Of a stretch of 64,000 nt of DNA, positions 8,719-17,705 are shown in pieces. A program made the translations under genes and the position numbers. How positions within the stretch are numbered: position 1 is the stretch's first letter; each line of letters starts with the position of its first letter. This DNA is from Rhizobium hidalgonense (GTDB taxonomy: Bacteria > Pseudomonadota > Alphaproteobacteria > Rhizobiales > Rhizobiaceae), in NCBI RefSeq assembly GCF_002914525.1, contig NZ_LODW01000045.1, positions 106,415 through 170,414 of the forward strand. The letters are read 5' to 3'. The notes beneath the pieces are model-generated. The model saw only the letters and a program-made list of their open reading frames with translations. It was not told the origin of the DNA and ran no database searches.

Positions 8719-9729
8719 CTAGGGCCGGACGATGACCTTGATCTCGCCCGGCAAGGGCGCGTTGCCCACCACCTCGGCGACCTCCTCGAGACCGATGGTT
8801 CTGGTGACCAATGCGTCCAGTTCCAATGCCCCGCTTGCGACCATTGCCGCAGCGCGCGAATGGGTGAAGGGGTTGAGGTAGGCGGGCCTGATATCGACTT
8901 CGTTGATCAGCAGATCGAATGGCAGAACCGGCACCTCGACACCCGCCGGCGTGACCCCGAAAAGCACGAAGGTGCCGCCGCGCCGCGCCATCTTCAGACC
9001 GCTTTGAAGCGTGTCGCTGACGCCGGCGCATTCGATCACCACATCTGCGCCGCCTTTCGTCACCTCCCGGACCGAAGCAATCGTATCCGACGAGACCGGG
9101 TCGAAGGCGTTCGTCGCGCCCAGGTGCAGAGCGGTTTGGCGTCTCGATTGCTGACGCGTCACTAAAATAATCTTGGCCGCCCCGGCCAGGCGGGCCAGTT
9201 GCACCATCAGCAGGCCGATCACGCCGCCGCCGAGGATCGCCACGCCATCGCCCGGACGGATCCCTGCCTTATCGATGGCGTGGATACAGCAGGCCAGTGG
9301 TTCGCTGAAGGCGCCGTGAACGGGATCGAGGTCGGCCGGCAGCATGAATGCTTGCGCCTGCGGCACCGCGACATATTCGGCAAAGCCGCCATCCCGCGTT
9401 ACGCCGATGGCGGTGAGGCTCTCGCACAAGTTCGGCCGCCCTCGCGTGCAAGCCGGACAGGTGCCGCAGGCAATATTCGGATCCACCGTCACCAGCTCAC
9501 CGCCGGCAAAGCGGGAGACACCATCGCCAATCGCTTCCACGATGCCTGAAAATTCGTGGCCCAGGGTGACGGGGATGGAGGTCGGATATTCGCCCTTGAA
9601 CATGTGGCGATCGGAACCGCAGATGCCTGCCGCCACGACCCGGACAAGCAACTCGCCCGGCCCGGCAACCGGCTTCTCGACGCTGCGCATGGTCAAAGAC
9701 CCGATCGACTCCAAGCGTACAGCTCTCAT
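8719..9729 (-). CDS. Zinc-dependent medium-chain polyol dehydrogenase
   Basis: A 336-residue MDR-family enzyme (PF08240 + PF00107) that oxidises a secondary alcohol with NAD(P). Catalytic zinc residues are in ICGSDRH and TLGHEFSG; the structural zinc site is CGTCPACTRGRPNLC; the Rossmann motif is ILGGGVIGLLMVQLARLAGA. The set resembles sorbitol, xylitol or altritol dehydrogenases. It is the last gene of the minus-strand catabolic series and follows an SDR. In Agrobacterium a PF00107 enzyme oxidises D-altritol to D-tagatose next to PF00294 and PF08013 genes, the same combination seen here; the exact substrate is inference. Confidence 0.88.
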   Translation of the reverse strand: MRAVRLESIGSLTMRSVEKPVAGPGELLVRVVAAGICGSDRHMFKGEYPTSIPVTLGHEFSGIVEAIGDGVSRFAGGELVTVDPNIACGTCPACTRGRPNLCESLTAIGVTRDGGFAEYVAVPQAQAFMLPADLDPVHGAFSEPLACCIHAIDKAGIRPGDGVAILGGGVIGLLMVQLARLAGAAKIILVTRQQSRRQTALHLGATNAFDPVSSDTIASVREVTKGGADVVIECAGVSDTLQSGLKMARRGGTFVLFGVTPAGVEVPVLPFDLLINEVDIRPAYLNPFTHSRAAAMVASGALELDALVTRTIGLEEVAEVVGNAPLPGEIKVIVRP

Positions 9730-9785
9730 ACCACTCCTCCAGACCTCAAACTTGATTGCCTATTCCTGCTGATGAAGAGAAGCGC

Positions 9786-10574
9786 TCAGCTCATGACATT
9801 GCCGCCATCGACATTGTAACACTGCGCCACGATGTATGCTGCATCGGGCCCGGCCAGGAAGGCCGCCATCGCAGCCTGTTCCTCGGCGGCGCCAAATCGT
9901 CCGGCCGGGACGGCGGCGGCCACGCGGCGCTTGACGTCGCCGGGTTGCAAACCTTCCCGGCTGCCGAGTTTTGCATCGACGACGTCCCACATCGGCGTAT
10001 CGACGACGCCCGGAGCGATGGCGTTGACATTGATTCCGTAGCGGATCAGCTCCAGAGCGCAGCTCTGCGTGATGCTGATGACGGCCGCCTTGGAGGCGCA
10101 GTAAGCCACGGCAGGTCCTTCGCCCCGGCGTCCGGCCTGGGACGAGAAGTTGATGATGCGTCCACCTGCCCCTCGTTCCACCATGTGCCGGGCCACGGCC
10201 TGCGTCATGAAAATCAGGCCTTCGATATTGACCTGAAATACTTTCGCCGTCCGCTCCCGGGATATCTCCAGGATCGACTCGACCTCGTAAATGCCTGCGG
10301 CATTGACCAGGATGTCGACCTGACCGGCGGCGGCAATGGCAAAACGCACCGTTTCGTCGATGCTATCCTGGCTGGTCACATCAAGCGCGACACCAAAGGC
10401 ATGAGCGCCGATCGCTTCCGCCACCCGCGCACTGCGTTCACCGTCGAGGTCGGCGACGACAACCTTGGCGCCTTCGGCGGCGAAGCGTTTGCATACCGCT
10501 TTGCCGATGCCGCTCGCTCCGCCGGTGACCAACGCCACCTTGCCCAGGAGCCGGGCCGTTTCCGTGTAGCTCAT
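9786..10574 (-). CDS. Short-chain dehydrogenase/reductase (SDR), polyol/sugar type
   Basis: A 262-residue classical SDR. The cofactor motif TGGASGIG is near residue 18, followed by DILVNAAGIYE and the catalytic Ser and Tyr-x-x-x-Lys in INFSSQAG and AYCASKAAV; the C-terminus YNVDGGNVMS is typical. An Asp (VVVADLDG) after the second strand suggests NAD preference. The ATG at 10574 puts MSYTETARLLGKVALVTGG at the N-terminus; longer upstream frames lack similarity. It is transcribed after the PfkB kinase and before the zinc dehydrogenase. Sorbitol/galactitol dehydrogenase-like activity is plausible but not shown. Confidence 0.88.
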   Translation of the reverse strand: MSYTETARLLGKVALVTGGASGIGKAVCKRFAAEGAKVVVADLDGERSARVAEAIGAHAFGVALDVTSQDSIDETVRFAIAAAGQVDILVNAAGIYEVESILEISRERTAKVFQVNIEGLIFMTQAVARHMVERGAGGRIINFSSQAGRRGEGPAVAYCASKAAVISITQSCALELIRYGINVNAIAPGVVDTPMWDVVDAKLGSREGLQPGDVKRRVAAAVPAGRFGAAEEQAAMAAFLAGPDAAYIVAQCYNVDGGNVMS

Positions 10575-10638
10575 CGCCCTGCTGCCTCCCCATCCAAACC
10601 GGCAAAGGCGCCGGACGCGGCTGCCGTAAAGAATAGCT

Positions 10639-11703
10639 TCATATCTGCTCCTCCCTTTCGACTGTCTGCTTCGCCTCGCGAAGGAGGATTGATATGTCGG
10701 GGATACCGTCGGTGGCCGTCGCACCCTTGAGGCAACGCGCAGCCGCAGCATGGGCGACAGCGCAAATATGCTCGACGGGCCAGTTCTCATGCAGCCCGTA
10801 GAGCACGGCGGCGCAAAAGGCGTCTCCTGCGCCGACGGTACTGACAATGTCATCGAGATCGACCGGTTGCGATCGCGTCCTGATCGGCGAAGCGCCCGGC
10901 GCAAACCAGAAGCAGATTTCCGGCGCGTGGATGATCGCTCCCTTTGCGACGCCTGCGGCCAGCAGACGCTCGCCGGCCTGCAAAAGCCCCGCCTCGATCA
11001 GATCTCCCCTCGCATCGCGAACGTTGACACCGGTTGCCCGGCCCGCCTCCATCTCGTTGATGATCACAAAATCGCAGAAGGGCAGAGCGACGCCGACCTT
11101 GGCTGCAAATTCCGGGTCTTCGCTCGAGACGAAATCCACGCAGGTCGTCAGTCCCGCGCGGCGCGCGGCTTCGAGCAGGCGCGACGCTCCGGAAAGACCG
11201 TCGGGGCCGATTTCGTCGAGGCCAGGCAACAGCATGAGATAACCGAGATAGAACAGCCGATAGCCGGCCTTGGCGAAGGTCGCGGGTGAGATGAGCCTGT
11301 CGGTGACGGCATCATTGGCGCCGCCATGATAGAAGAAGGTCCGGTTCTGACCGGGCACATTCATGACATGCGTGTGCGCCGTTACCCGATCGGCAAGCGC
11401 GGTCAGCCCATCGACATCGACGCCGGCAACCGCAAGCCGGGCCTTGACGATCTCTCCGTCCTGATCGGCGCCGATGCATCCCGCCGCCGCCAGCTTTGCG
11501 GGAAATCCAAGCGAGGCGAGATCCGTGACCACATTGGCAGCCCCGCCGCCCACGCCCAGATCCTGGTGCAGGATATGGGCGAGATTGCCCTGTTCGGGCC
11601 AATAGGACAGGGTGTGGACGCGATCGACAATGAAGTTTCCGGCGCAGACGATCCCGCCCTCTTTCCGGCCGTCGCGATGGTGAACCTCCTCCCCGGTTCG
11701 CAT
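10639..11703 (-). CDS. PfkB-family carbohydrate kinase
   Basis: A 354-residue ribokinase-family enzyme that phosphorylates a sugar with ATP. The substrate-binding glycine segment is GVGGGAANVVTDLASLGFPA; the ATP/anion-hole motif with catalytic Asp is TVGAGDAFCAAVL. The ATG at 11703 is preceded at good spacing by AAGGAGG; a start at 11802 would overlap the upstream gene. It is one of two PfkB kinases in the locus, and the two differ clearly in sequence, so they probably act on different substrates or steps. Confidence 0.88.
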   Translation of the reverse strand: MRTGEEVHHRDGRKEGGIVCAGNFIVDRVHTLSYWPEQGNLAHILHQDLGVGGGAANVVTDLASLGFPAKLAAAGCIGADQDGEIVKARLAVAGVDVDGLTALADRVTAHTHVMNVPGQNRTFFYHGGANDAVTDRLISPATFAKAGYRLFYLGYLMLLPGLDEIGPDGLSGASRLLEAARRAGLTTCVDFVSSEDPEFAAKVGVALPFCDFVIINEMEAGRATGVNVRDARGDLIEAGLLQAGERLLAAGVAKGAIIHAPEICFWFAPGASPIRTRSQPVDLDDIVSTVGAGDAFCAAVLYGLHENWPVEHICAVAHAAAARCLKGATATDGIPDISILLREAKQTVEREEQI

Positions 11704-11782
11704 CAGCGGCCTCCTTCGTTCCACAAGGGTGTGAGCAGTGACCCATCCTCTTCGATCGCGGCAAAGCGTGCGATCGGCTCCA

Positions 11783-12937
11783 TCAGACCGACGCCCCGTC
11801 ATAGTCGACCGGAACGACGACGTCGTCGCGGCCGGATCTGAGGGCGGCCGTCAGGACCGCATGATGGGCCTGCGCCTCGGCCGGCGTTGCGCAGCCGAAA
11901 CCGTTCGCATTACCGCCGGCAAGCTCATCGACGAAGGCCGCCCACATCTGCTGGATGGCGTCGGCAAAACCGAATTCGAAGATCTTGCCGGTGATGGCGG
12001 GAAACAGCGAGGCATAACCGAGATCCTCGGTGCTCCAGGCCTGCGCACCACCGTTGTAATCCATCCACTGCCACTGGCGCGGCGACTTCGTGCTGAAGAA
12101 TGCGCTTTTCTTCATGCCGAGAATACGGATGTACCAGGTGTTGGATTCGCCGGGGGCGATGCGCCAGGTTTTCAGCACCATCGGGAAATCCTGATCCCCG
12201 CTGCGCACGCGGCCGCTGATCGTGGCATTGTCCCAGGTGGTGCAGGGCAGCATGCCGCCCTTGCCGTCAGGACGTTCTCTGACCTTCTTGACCAGTTGCG
12301 CATGCAGGTTCGCCGGGCGCCAGCCAAGGCGCAGCGGCACATGCAGCACATGCATGCCGAGATCACCCATGCAGCCATAGTCGCCATTGATCTCGGTCAT
12401 GCGCTTCCAGTTGATCGGCTTTTGCCGGTCGATATCCGAAGAGTGCAGGAACCCAGCCTCGACTTCGAGGATCTCCCCCATCTCGCCGCTTCTTGCGAGC
12501 GCGATGACCTTCTGGGCGCCGGGGAAGAACGGCATTTCCGACGAGCAGCGGACCAGCAGTTCGGGGTGCTCGGAAAGAACCGCTGTGATTTCCCGGTTCT
12601 GAGCTGCGTCCATGCCGAAGGGCTTTTCACCGAGAAGATGTTTTCCTGCCTTCAGGACGTCGATATAAATTTGCTGGTGCAGCACATGCGGGACGGCGCA
12701 ATAGACCGCATCGATCTCGGGATTGGCCAGAAGCTCCTTATAGTCGGCGGTCGCCTGCCGAACGGTCGGCACATGATCCGTGAACCAGTCGAGCAGCGTC
12801 GCGTTGGTATCGCAGACGGCGACGATTTCCGGCCGCGCCTTCACATCAGCCAGATGCAGCCAGCGCGCCGCGGCACTGGCAAACTCGCGCCCCATCAGAC
12901 CGCAGCCGATGACGCCGAAGCGGAATATTTTCGTCAT
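11783..12937 (-). CDS. Gfo/Idh/MocA family oxidoreductase
   Basis: A 384-residue NAD(P)-dependent sugar oxidoreductase. The Rossmann motif FGVIGCGLMGREF is at the N-terminus, followed by the family pattern YCAVPHVLHQQIYIDVLKAGKHLLGEKPFGMD, whose EKP lysine is the usual catalytic residue. Start ATG 12937 has GGAGGAGATGTC before it. It lies 22 bp after the aldolase gene in the operon. Members oxidise cyclic sugars, inositols or modified sugars; this points to a substrate beyond a simple alditol, but specificity cannot be read. Confidence 0.9.
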   Translation of the reverse strand: MTKIFRFGVIGCGLMGREFASAAARWLHLADVKARPEIVAVCDTNATLLDWFTDHVPTVRQATADYKELLANPEIDAVYCAVPHVLHQQIYIDVLKAGKHLLGEKPFGMDAAQNREITAVLSEHPELLVRCSSEMPFFPGAQKVIALARSGEMGEILEVEAGFLHSSDIDRQKPINWKRMTEINGDYGCMGDLGMHVLHVPLRLGWRPANLHAQLVKKVRERPDGKGGMLPCTTWDNATISGRVRSGDQDFPMVLKTWRIAPGESNTWYIRILGMKKSAFFSTKSPRQWQWMDYNGGAQAWSTEDLGYASLFPAITGKIFEFGFADAIQQMWAAFVDELAGGNANGFGCATPAEAQAHHAVLTAALRSGRDDVVVPVDYDGASV

Positions 12938-12959
12938 GACATCTCCTCCCAGAGGCGCA

Positions 12960-13784
12960 TCAGCCAATATGCAGCGAGGCTTGCTCGACGGAAGCCTTGT
13001 CATGGACGATTGCCATCAAGGCCTGCGTCATGCCGCCGGGATTGTTGTGCTGAATGACGTTGCGGCCATAGACGATGCCACGGGCGCCCTGCTCCATCAA
13101 CTGCTTGGTGCGGATCAGGATTTCCTGATCGGAAACGCGGCCGCCGCCGCGCACCAGCACCGGCAGACCCTGGGCGATCTCGACCACGCGGTGATATTCC
13201 GCGACATTGTCGCAGGGGTCGGCCTTGATGATATCGGCGCCGAGCTCCGCCGCCTGGCGCACCAGCGGCAGAATCTTGTCGATCGCCCCGTCGACCATAT
13301 AGGCGCCCTTGGAATTGTCCTGCATGACGAGCGGCTCGACCATCAGCGGCATGCCGTAGATCTCGCATTCGCGCTTCAGGCTGTTCACATTGCGCACGCA
13401 GGCGCGATAGACCTCCGGCTGGTCGGGCAGCATCAGAAGATTGACGACGACACAGGCGGCATCCAACACCACGCCCTGCTCCACCGCCCTGTCGATCATT
13501 TCGGAAAACAATTGCGACGGCAGCGGATTGCCGTAGATGTTGGCGATATCGGTGCGCAGCACCAAAGCCGGACGATGTTTGCCGGGGATCGCTTGCAGAA
13601 TGGGTGCGGTGCCCGGCGGAAGCTGAATGGCATCGGGTGCGGCCTGGGCGATCACCTCGATGGCCGTCTTCATGTTCTCGATGCCGGCGAGGAAGGTCCG
13701 TTCGTTGAACATGCCGTGATCGATAGCAACGTCAAAACAATTTCCGGACACGCCGAAAAGTCGGTTCAACCGTGCGGATTTCAT
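12960..13784 (-). CDS. Class I aldolase, DeoC/FbaB/LsrF-like
   Basis: A 274-residue TIM-barrel aldolase. GADIIKADPCDN holds the likely Schiff-base lysine, and the phosphate-binding end LVRGGGRVSDQEIL plus GIVYGRNVIQHNNPGGMTQA is typical of the FbaB/LsrF group. It probably cleaves a phosphorylated ketose into triose units. Start ATG 13784 has AGGGAGGAGCTTG ahead. It is the first gene after a promoter flanked by two LacI operators, hence probably the head of an induced five-gene operon running to 8719. Confidence 0.85.
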   Translation of the reverse strand: MKSARLNRLFGVSGNCFDVAIDHGMFNERTFLAGIENMKTAIEVIAQAAPDAIQLPPGTAPILQAIPGKHRPALVLRTDIANIYGNPLPSQLFSEMIDRAVEQGVVLDAACVVVNLLMLPDQPEVYRACVRNVNSLKRECEIYGMPLMVEPLVMQDNSKGAYMVDGAIDKILPLVRQAAELGADIIKADPCDNVAEYHRVVEIAQGLPVLVRGGGRVSDQEILIRTKQLMEQGARGIVYGRNVIQHNNPGGMTQALMAIVHDKASVEQASLHIG

Positions 13785-13798
13785 CAAGCTCCTCCCTG

Positions 13799-13816
13799 TA
13801 TGGCAACGTTTCCACA
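13799..13816. promoter_or_regulatory. LacI-type operator O2 (promoter-proximal)
   Basis: On the minus strand TGTGGAAACGTTGCCATA, a near-palindrome centred on AACGTT, just downstream of the -10 box and overlapping the presumed transcript start. It shares nearly all positions with the site at 13852-13869. Binding here would block transcription of the aldolase operon. Confidence 0.75.
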
Positions 13817-13818
13817 GT

Positions 13819-13847
13819 GGAATAGACGGGCCAGAATTACGAGTCAA
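13819..13847 (-). promoter_or_regulatory. Sigma70-type promoter of the aldolase operon
   Basis: On the minus strand TTGACT (13842-13847), 17 bases, TATTCC (13819-13824). The transcript would begin near 13812, about 28 bases before the aldolase ATG. The two LacI-type palindromes flank it. Confidence 0.7.
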
Positions 13848-13851
13848 GAAA

Positions 13852-13869
13852 TGTGGTAACGTTTCCACA
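13852..13869. promoter_or_regulatory. LacI-type operator O1 (upstream)
   Basis: TGTGGTAACGTTTCCACA, palindromic except for one pair (T/T), centred on AACGTT. Its centre is 53 bp (about five helical turns) from that of O2, so one tetramer could loop out the promoter between them. The LacI gene of this locus at 7680 is the obvious candidate binder. Confidence 0.78.
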
Positions 13870-13879
13870 TTCGCTCAGG

Positions 13880-14653
13880 CTACCAGCAGGTGAACCCCGC
13901 ATCGACGTTGACGATGGCTCCGGTCATCAGGCTGGCGGCGCCGGACGCCAGGAAGAGGACGGCGCTTGCGACCTCCTCCGGCGTTCCCATCCTGCCCATC
14001 GGCGTGTCGGCGAGCCAGATCGGGATCCGCTCGCGATTGGCTTCGACGGCCACCACCATCGGCGTCTCGATATAGGTGGGCGCGACGGCGTTTATCCTGA
14101 TGCCGTGCTGCGCCCACTCGGCGGCCAGCGAGCGCGTCAGGTGATGGACGGCCGCCTTGGAAACGTTGTAGGCCGTCTGAGGCTGAGGCCGGTTGCAGAT
14201 ATGCCCCGACATCGAGCCGAGGTTGACGATGGCGCCCCGCTTCATCGGGATCATGTGACGGCCGAAGGCGCGCGAGCACCAGAAGACGCCGTTGAGATTG
14301 ACGTCCATCATCCGCAGCCAATCGGCGTCGGTGACATCCTCCGCCGAGATGCCGTTCTGGCCGATCCCGGCATTGTTGACCAGGATCGTCGCCGGCCGCC
14401 CTGCGTCAGCAAGCTCGGCGGCGATCTCGTCCATTCGGCCGGCGTCGGTGACGTCGCCCACACGGACGTCGACATCGTAACCTTTGTCGCGCAGCGCCAG
14501 CGCTTGCTTGGCGTCGGCCTCGCTGCGTTCGATGACGACGACCGCGGCACCCGCCTCGGCCAGCGCCTCGGTGCAGCACAGCCCGATCGCACGCCCTCCG
14601 CCGGTGACCACCGCACGTTCGCCGTCGAGGCGAAATTTCTGCTGGTAGCTCAT
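13880..14653 (-). CDS. SDR family oxidoreductase
   Basis: A 257-residue classical SDR with TGGGRAIG, ILVNNAGIGQNG, serine in VNLGSMSG, and AYNVSKAAV. VVVIERSEAD after the second strand suggests NAD binding. It starts at ATG 14653, 12 bp after the preceding SDR gene, so the two are probably co-transcribed. The internal LacI-controlled promoter lies just after its stop. Probably a polyol or ketose oxidoreductase; D-arabinitol- or threitol-dehydrogenase-like enzymes share this architecture. Confidence 0.87.
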   Translation of the reverse strand: MSYQQKFRLDGERAVVTGGGRAIGLCCTEALAEAGAAVVVIERSEADAKQALALRDKGYDVDVRVGDVTDAGRMDEIAAELADAGRPATILVNNAGIGQNGISAEDVTDADWLRMMDVNLNGVFWCSRAFGRHMIPMKRGAIVNLGSMSGHICNRPQPQTAYNVSKAAVHHLTRSLAAEWAQHGIRINAVAPTYIETPMVVAVEANRERIPIWLADTPMGRMGTPEEVASAVLFLASGAASLMTGAIVNVDAGFTCW

Positions 14654-14664
14654 ATCAGGCTCCT

Positions 14665-15390
14665 TCAGATGTCGAATGCGCTTGGGAGCACCACGATATC
14701 GCGGATGGTGACGTTGCGCGGCCGGGTCAGCATGAAGATGATCGCGTCGGCGACTTCCTTGGGCTCGATCAAGGCGCCGGCCTCCTTGGCCTTGCGAAGG
14801 TTTTCCTCCGGCCAATCCGCGAGCAGAGCGCTGATCACCGGCCCAGGAGAAACCGACCCAACACGAATGCCATTTTTCAGAAGCTGACGCCGCATGGTCT
14901 GGACGAAGCAGGTCATCGCCCATTTCGACGAGGAATAGACCGGCTCCCAGGGGATGGCCGAATGTCCGGCGACGGAGCTGGTGACGACAATGTCGCCGGT
15001 GCCGCGTTCGATCATGTGCGGAATGACGTTGTGAACGTTCTTGATGACGACATTGACGTTGAGATTGAGCATCCGATCGATCGTATCGAGGTCGGTTTCC
15101 ATCAGGTCGCCGCCGATATAGGTGCCGGCATTGGCATGCAGGATATCGAGCTTGCCGGTCTTCGACAGCACGCCGTCCAGCAGTCCCGCGCACTCGTTCG
15201 GATTGAGCAGATTGATCATCAGCGGAATAGCGCGCTCGCCAAGCCGGCTGCAAACCGCCTCAAGAGCCTTCTCATCCCGGTCCACCAGCACGACCGTCGC
15301 GCCTGCGGCGAGCATTGCCTCCGTCGAGGCCAATCCTATGCCGGATGCCGCACCTGTGACCGCCGCGATCTTCCCATTCAAGTCATTCAT
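14665..15390 (-). CDS. SDR family oxidoreductase, ribitol-dehydrogenase-like
   Basis: A 241-residue SDR. It has TGAASGIGLAS, LDILHANAGTYIGGDLMETD, serine in VVTSSVAGHSA, and VYSSSKWAM. The NAG-containing segment and the C-terminal region (RPRNVTIRDIVVLPSAFDI) resemble ribitol 2-dehydrogenase and clavaldehyde-type reductases. ATG 15390 follows GGAGGAGAAATCG. It lies between the GatZ-like gene and another SDR in one minus-strand series. Confidence 0.87.
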   Translation of the reverse strand: MNDLNGKIAAVTGAASGIGLASTEAMLAAGATVVLVDRDEKALEAVCSRLGERAIPLMINLLNPNECAGLLDGVLSKTGKLDILHANAGTYIGGDLMETDLDTIDRMLNLNVNVVIKNVHNVIPHMIERGTGDIVVTSSVAGHSAIPWEPVYSSSKWAMTCFVQTMRRQLLKNGIRVGSVSPGPVISALLADWPEENLRKAKEAGALIEPKEVADAIIFMLTRPRNVTIRDIVVLPSAFDI

Positions 15391-15402
15391 CGATTTCTCC
15401 TC

Positions 15403-16701
15403 CTATCTTGATACTGGTTGCTCATTCTTCCCGACGCCGCAGGCGGCGTGATAGTCTGAAAGGCTCTTCATCACTCTCCAGATCAGAACCGCATCCGGGT
15501 CGAGCGGCGCGTCTGCGAAATGCAGCGCGGCCGGCATATGCTGCCACAGCAATGGCAGCGGTACGGATTGTCCTCGAAGGGCCGCGCACAGGCACCGGAC
15601 GGCACCTTGTGCTTCAGCCGACGCCCAATAATAGCGGATCCGGTCAGACAGCGAATAATGCCGCAGCCAGCGCATCTCGGCCTCGGTCCCGTGGTAGTGG
15701 CGGCACCAATCGCCTGACTGACCGAGCATCAGCGCTTCCATCACCTGATAGAGCGGACGCTGGCCGTAGTCGGGCAACAGGTCCGAAGCGATCGCATCCA
15801 GCGCGTAGAGCGCCTCGCGCAGGACAAAGGTCAGCTCGGGGCCGACCTTCAGAATGGGAAACCCATCCCTCACCAGCGAAGTCAACGGTCCGGTGCCCTG
15901 ATAATCCGTCGAGTGCGCCTCGAAGACGAACTGCGGCTCCTCGGTCAGCACCGATTGCAGCGCCGCTATCTTGCTGCTGTCGTAGAAGATGACATTGTGA
16001 TTGCCGAACTCGACGCCCGGCTGAACGACCAGCCCGATGGCGCGCCCGAACGCCTCCGCCAGGCCTGCCTCCGCAAAGACCCGGCGGTGGACTTCGATCG
16101 TCTTCAGCGCCGCTGTCGCTGCCGTCGGCTCGATCGCTGTCAGGGCATGGTCGGCTCCGCCCGGCGGCGGCACTTCGGTGCCGATGACGTAAACCGGCAT
16201 TGCGCCTCCGGCCCTCTTGGCCGAGGCCTCGGCAACTGCCGCCAGCCGGGCGGCGCGATGAGCCGTGGTTTCGTCGTCGAGCGCCAGTGCCTCGCCCTTG
16301 CAGCCCATCGAGGCGTCGAGATGAATCTTGCGGAACCCGGCCTCGACATAGGCGGCAACCATCTTCTCCGCCTCGGCCATCGCCTCTTCCGCCGGGCGGT
16401 CGCGCCACGGATTGGGGCCGAGATGGTCACCGCCGAGGATGATGCTTTTTTCGGGGCACCCCTCCTCGGCCGCGATCTTCATCACCAGCGACGCGAAATC
16501 GTCCGGCGTCATGCCGGTATAGCCGCCGAGATGATTGACCTGGTTGCAGGTCGCTTCGATCAGCACAGTGCTTGCCTGTTGCCGCCCGTGCCGGAGGGCG
16601 GCGCGCAGCACGATCGGATGGGCCGAGCATACGGAGACGATACCTCTGGGTTGGCCTTCGATCCTAAATCTGGCCAGTTCGTTGAGATGCACCTGCATCA
16701 C
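15403..16701 (-). CDS. GatZ/KbaZ-family protein (PF08013): tagatose-6-phosphate 4-epimerase or aldolase subunit
   Basis: A 432-residue PF08013 protein. Recognisable blocks are GIVSVCSAHPIVLRAALRHG, VLIEATCNQVNHLGGYTGMT, ILGGDHLGPNPW, VYVIGTEVPPPGGA, FEAHSTDYQ and HYHGTEAEMRWLRHY. E. coli GatZ/KbaZ support tagatose-bisphosphate aldolase, but no catalytic GatY/KbaY gene is in this window. In Agrobacterium a PF08013 member was shown to epimerise D-tagatose 6-phosphate at C4 to D-fructose 6-phosphate, which fits better here. Its start overlaps the kinase stop by 4 bp, so translation is probably coupled. Confidence 0.88.
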   Translation of the reverse strand: MMQVHLNELARFRIEGQPRGIVSVCSAHPIVLRAALRHGRQQASTVLIEATCNQVNHLGGYTGMTPDDFASLVMKIAAEEGCPEKSIILGGDHLGPNPWRDRPAEEAMAEAEKMVAAYVEAGFRKIHLDASMGCKGEALALDDETTAHRAARLAAVAEASAKRAGGAMPVYVIGTEVPPPGGADHALTAIEPTAATAALKTIEVHRRVFAEAGLAEAFGRAIGLVVQPGVEFGNHNVIFYDSSKIAALQSVLTEEPQFVFEAHSTDYQGTGPLTSLVRDGFPILKVGPELTFVLREALYALDAIASDLLPDYGQRPLYQVMEALMLGQSGDWCRHYHGTEAEMRWLRHYSLSDRIRYYWASAEAQGAVRCLCAALRGQSVPLPLLWQHMPAALHFADAPLDPDAVLIWRVMKSLSDYHAACGVGKNEQPVSR

Positions 16702-17675
16702 GGCCGCCTTTCCGTTGACGCGATAAACGCATCGAGTTCTTGCCGAGTGCCGGCGCCTTCCATCGGCCCCAGCAGCGTGACGTTGCGGGCACCCGCGGCC
16801 GAGGCATAGGTCAGAGCCTGCTGTGGCGACATTCCGAGCCGCCGGCAGGTGAGATAGGCACCGCCGAAGCAGTCGCCGGCGCCGGTCGGGTCGACCTCCT
16901 GCACCAGGAATGCCGGAGCGTCGATGCGGTCTCCTTGGCTGTCGAAGTAGCTCGCGCCGCCGGCGCCGCGCTTCAGCACGATCTCCTTGACGCCGATCTC
17001 GAACAAGCGGCGGATCGCTTCCGCCTCGCCTTCGACACCTGCGGCACGCTCGAGTTCCTCTCCGGACGGCAGAAGCAGATCGGCCATGGCGACGAGCTTG
17101 GAAAAGCGGCGCTCCGTGTCCTCGTCCAGCTTCAATTCCTTGCGGATGTTCGGATCTACCGAGAGCGTGCCGCCGCGCGCCTTGACGATGTCGACCGCTC
17201 TGTCGATCACCGCGCGCGCACTCGGGACCGACAACGCCGAGCCCATGACGTGAAGATGCCCGGTCCGATCGATGAGATCACCGACCGTTCGAGACCAGCC
17301 GAAGCGCGCAGCTGCGGAGGTGGCGATGTTATAGACGAAATCTCTGGAGCCATCCTTGCGGTAGCGAACGAAAGCGCTTCCCGTCGGATAGGCCGGATCG
17401 ATCGAGATCGCCGAGATATCGACGCCGTCGCGTTTGAGGCGATCGGTATTGACCCGGCCGAAATCGTCATCACCGACGGCGCCCACCATGGCGGCCTGAC
17501 CGCCCATCCGGCCGCACTGTGAGATGAAGATCGCCGGCGCGCCGCTCGCAAACGGACCGACGAGCGGCTGGGCTTCGAGGAACCCGTCTCCAACCGTGGT
17601 CGCGACGATCTCGACGAGGATCTCGCCGACGCAAACCGTGGGACCAAGCGCGTCCGGAGCCAGTGTTAAAGCCAT
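16698..17675 (-). CDS. PfkB-family sugar kinase (candidate tagatose kinase)
   Basis: A 325-residue ribokinase-family kinase with ISQCGRMGGQAAMVGAVGDD and the catalytic DPTGAGDCFGGAYL. ATG 17675 is preferred over a TTG two codons upstream; AGGA lies before it. Its stop overlaps the GatZ-like gene by 4 bp. A PF00294 kinase coupled to a PF08013 epimerase matches the Agrobacterium route D-tagatose to D-tagatose 6-phosphate to D-fructose 6-phosphate; the assignment is by context. Confidence 0.88.
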   Translation of the reverse strand: MALTLAPDALGPTVCVGEILVEIVATTVGDGFLEAQPLVGPFASGAPAIFISQCGRMGGQAAMVGAVGDDDFGRVNTDRLKRDGVDISAISIDPAYPTGSAFVRYRKDGSRDFVYNIATSAAARFGWSRTVGDLIDRTGHLHVMGSALSVPSARAVIDRAVDIVKARGGTLSVDPNIRKELKLDEDTERRFSKLVAMADLLLPSGEELERAAGVEGEAEAIRRLFEIGVKEIVLKRGAGGASYFDSQGDRIDAPAFLVQEVDPTGAGDCFGGAYLTCRRLGMSPQQALTYASAAGARNVTLLGPMEGAGTRQELDAFIASTERRP

Positions 17676-17705
17676 GTGCAATCCTGCTTTCGATCCCGGT
17701 TGTCT

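Noticed and set aside
15403..16701. Annotation as a simple tagatose-bisphosphate aldolase subunit
   Set aside because: The catalytic GatY/KbaY partner is not in the window; the 4-epimerase role known for Agrobacterium PF08013 fits the neighbours better.
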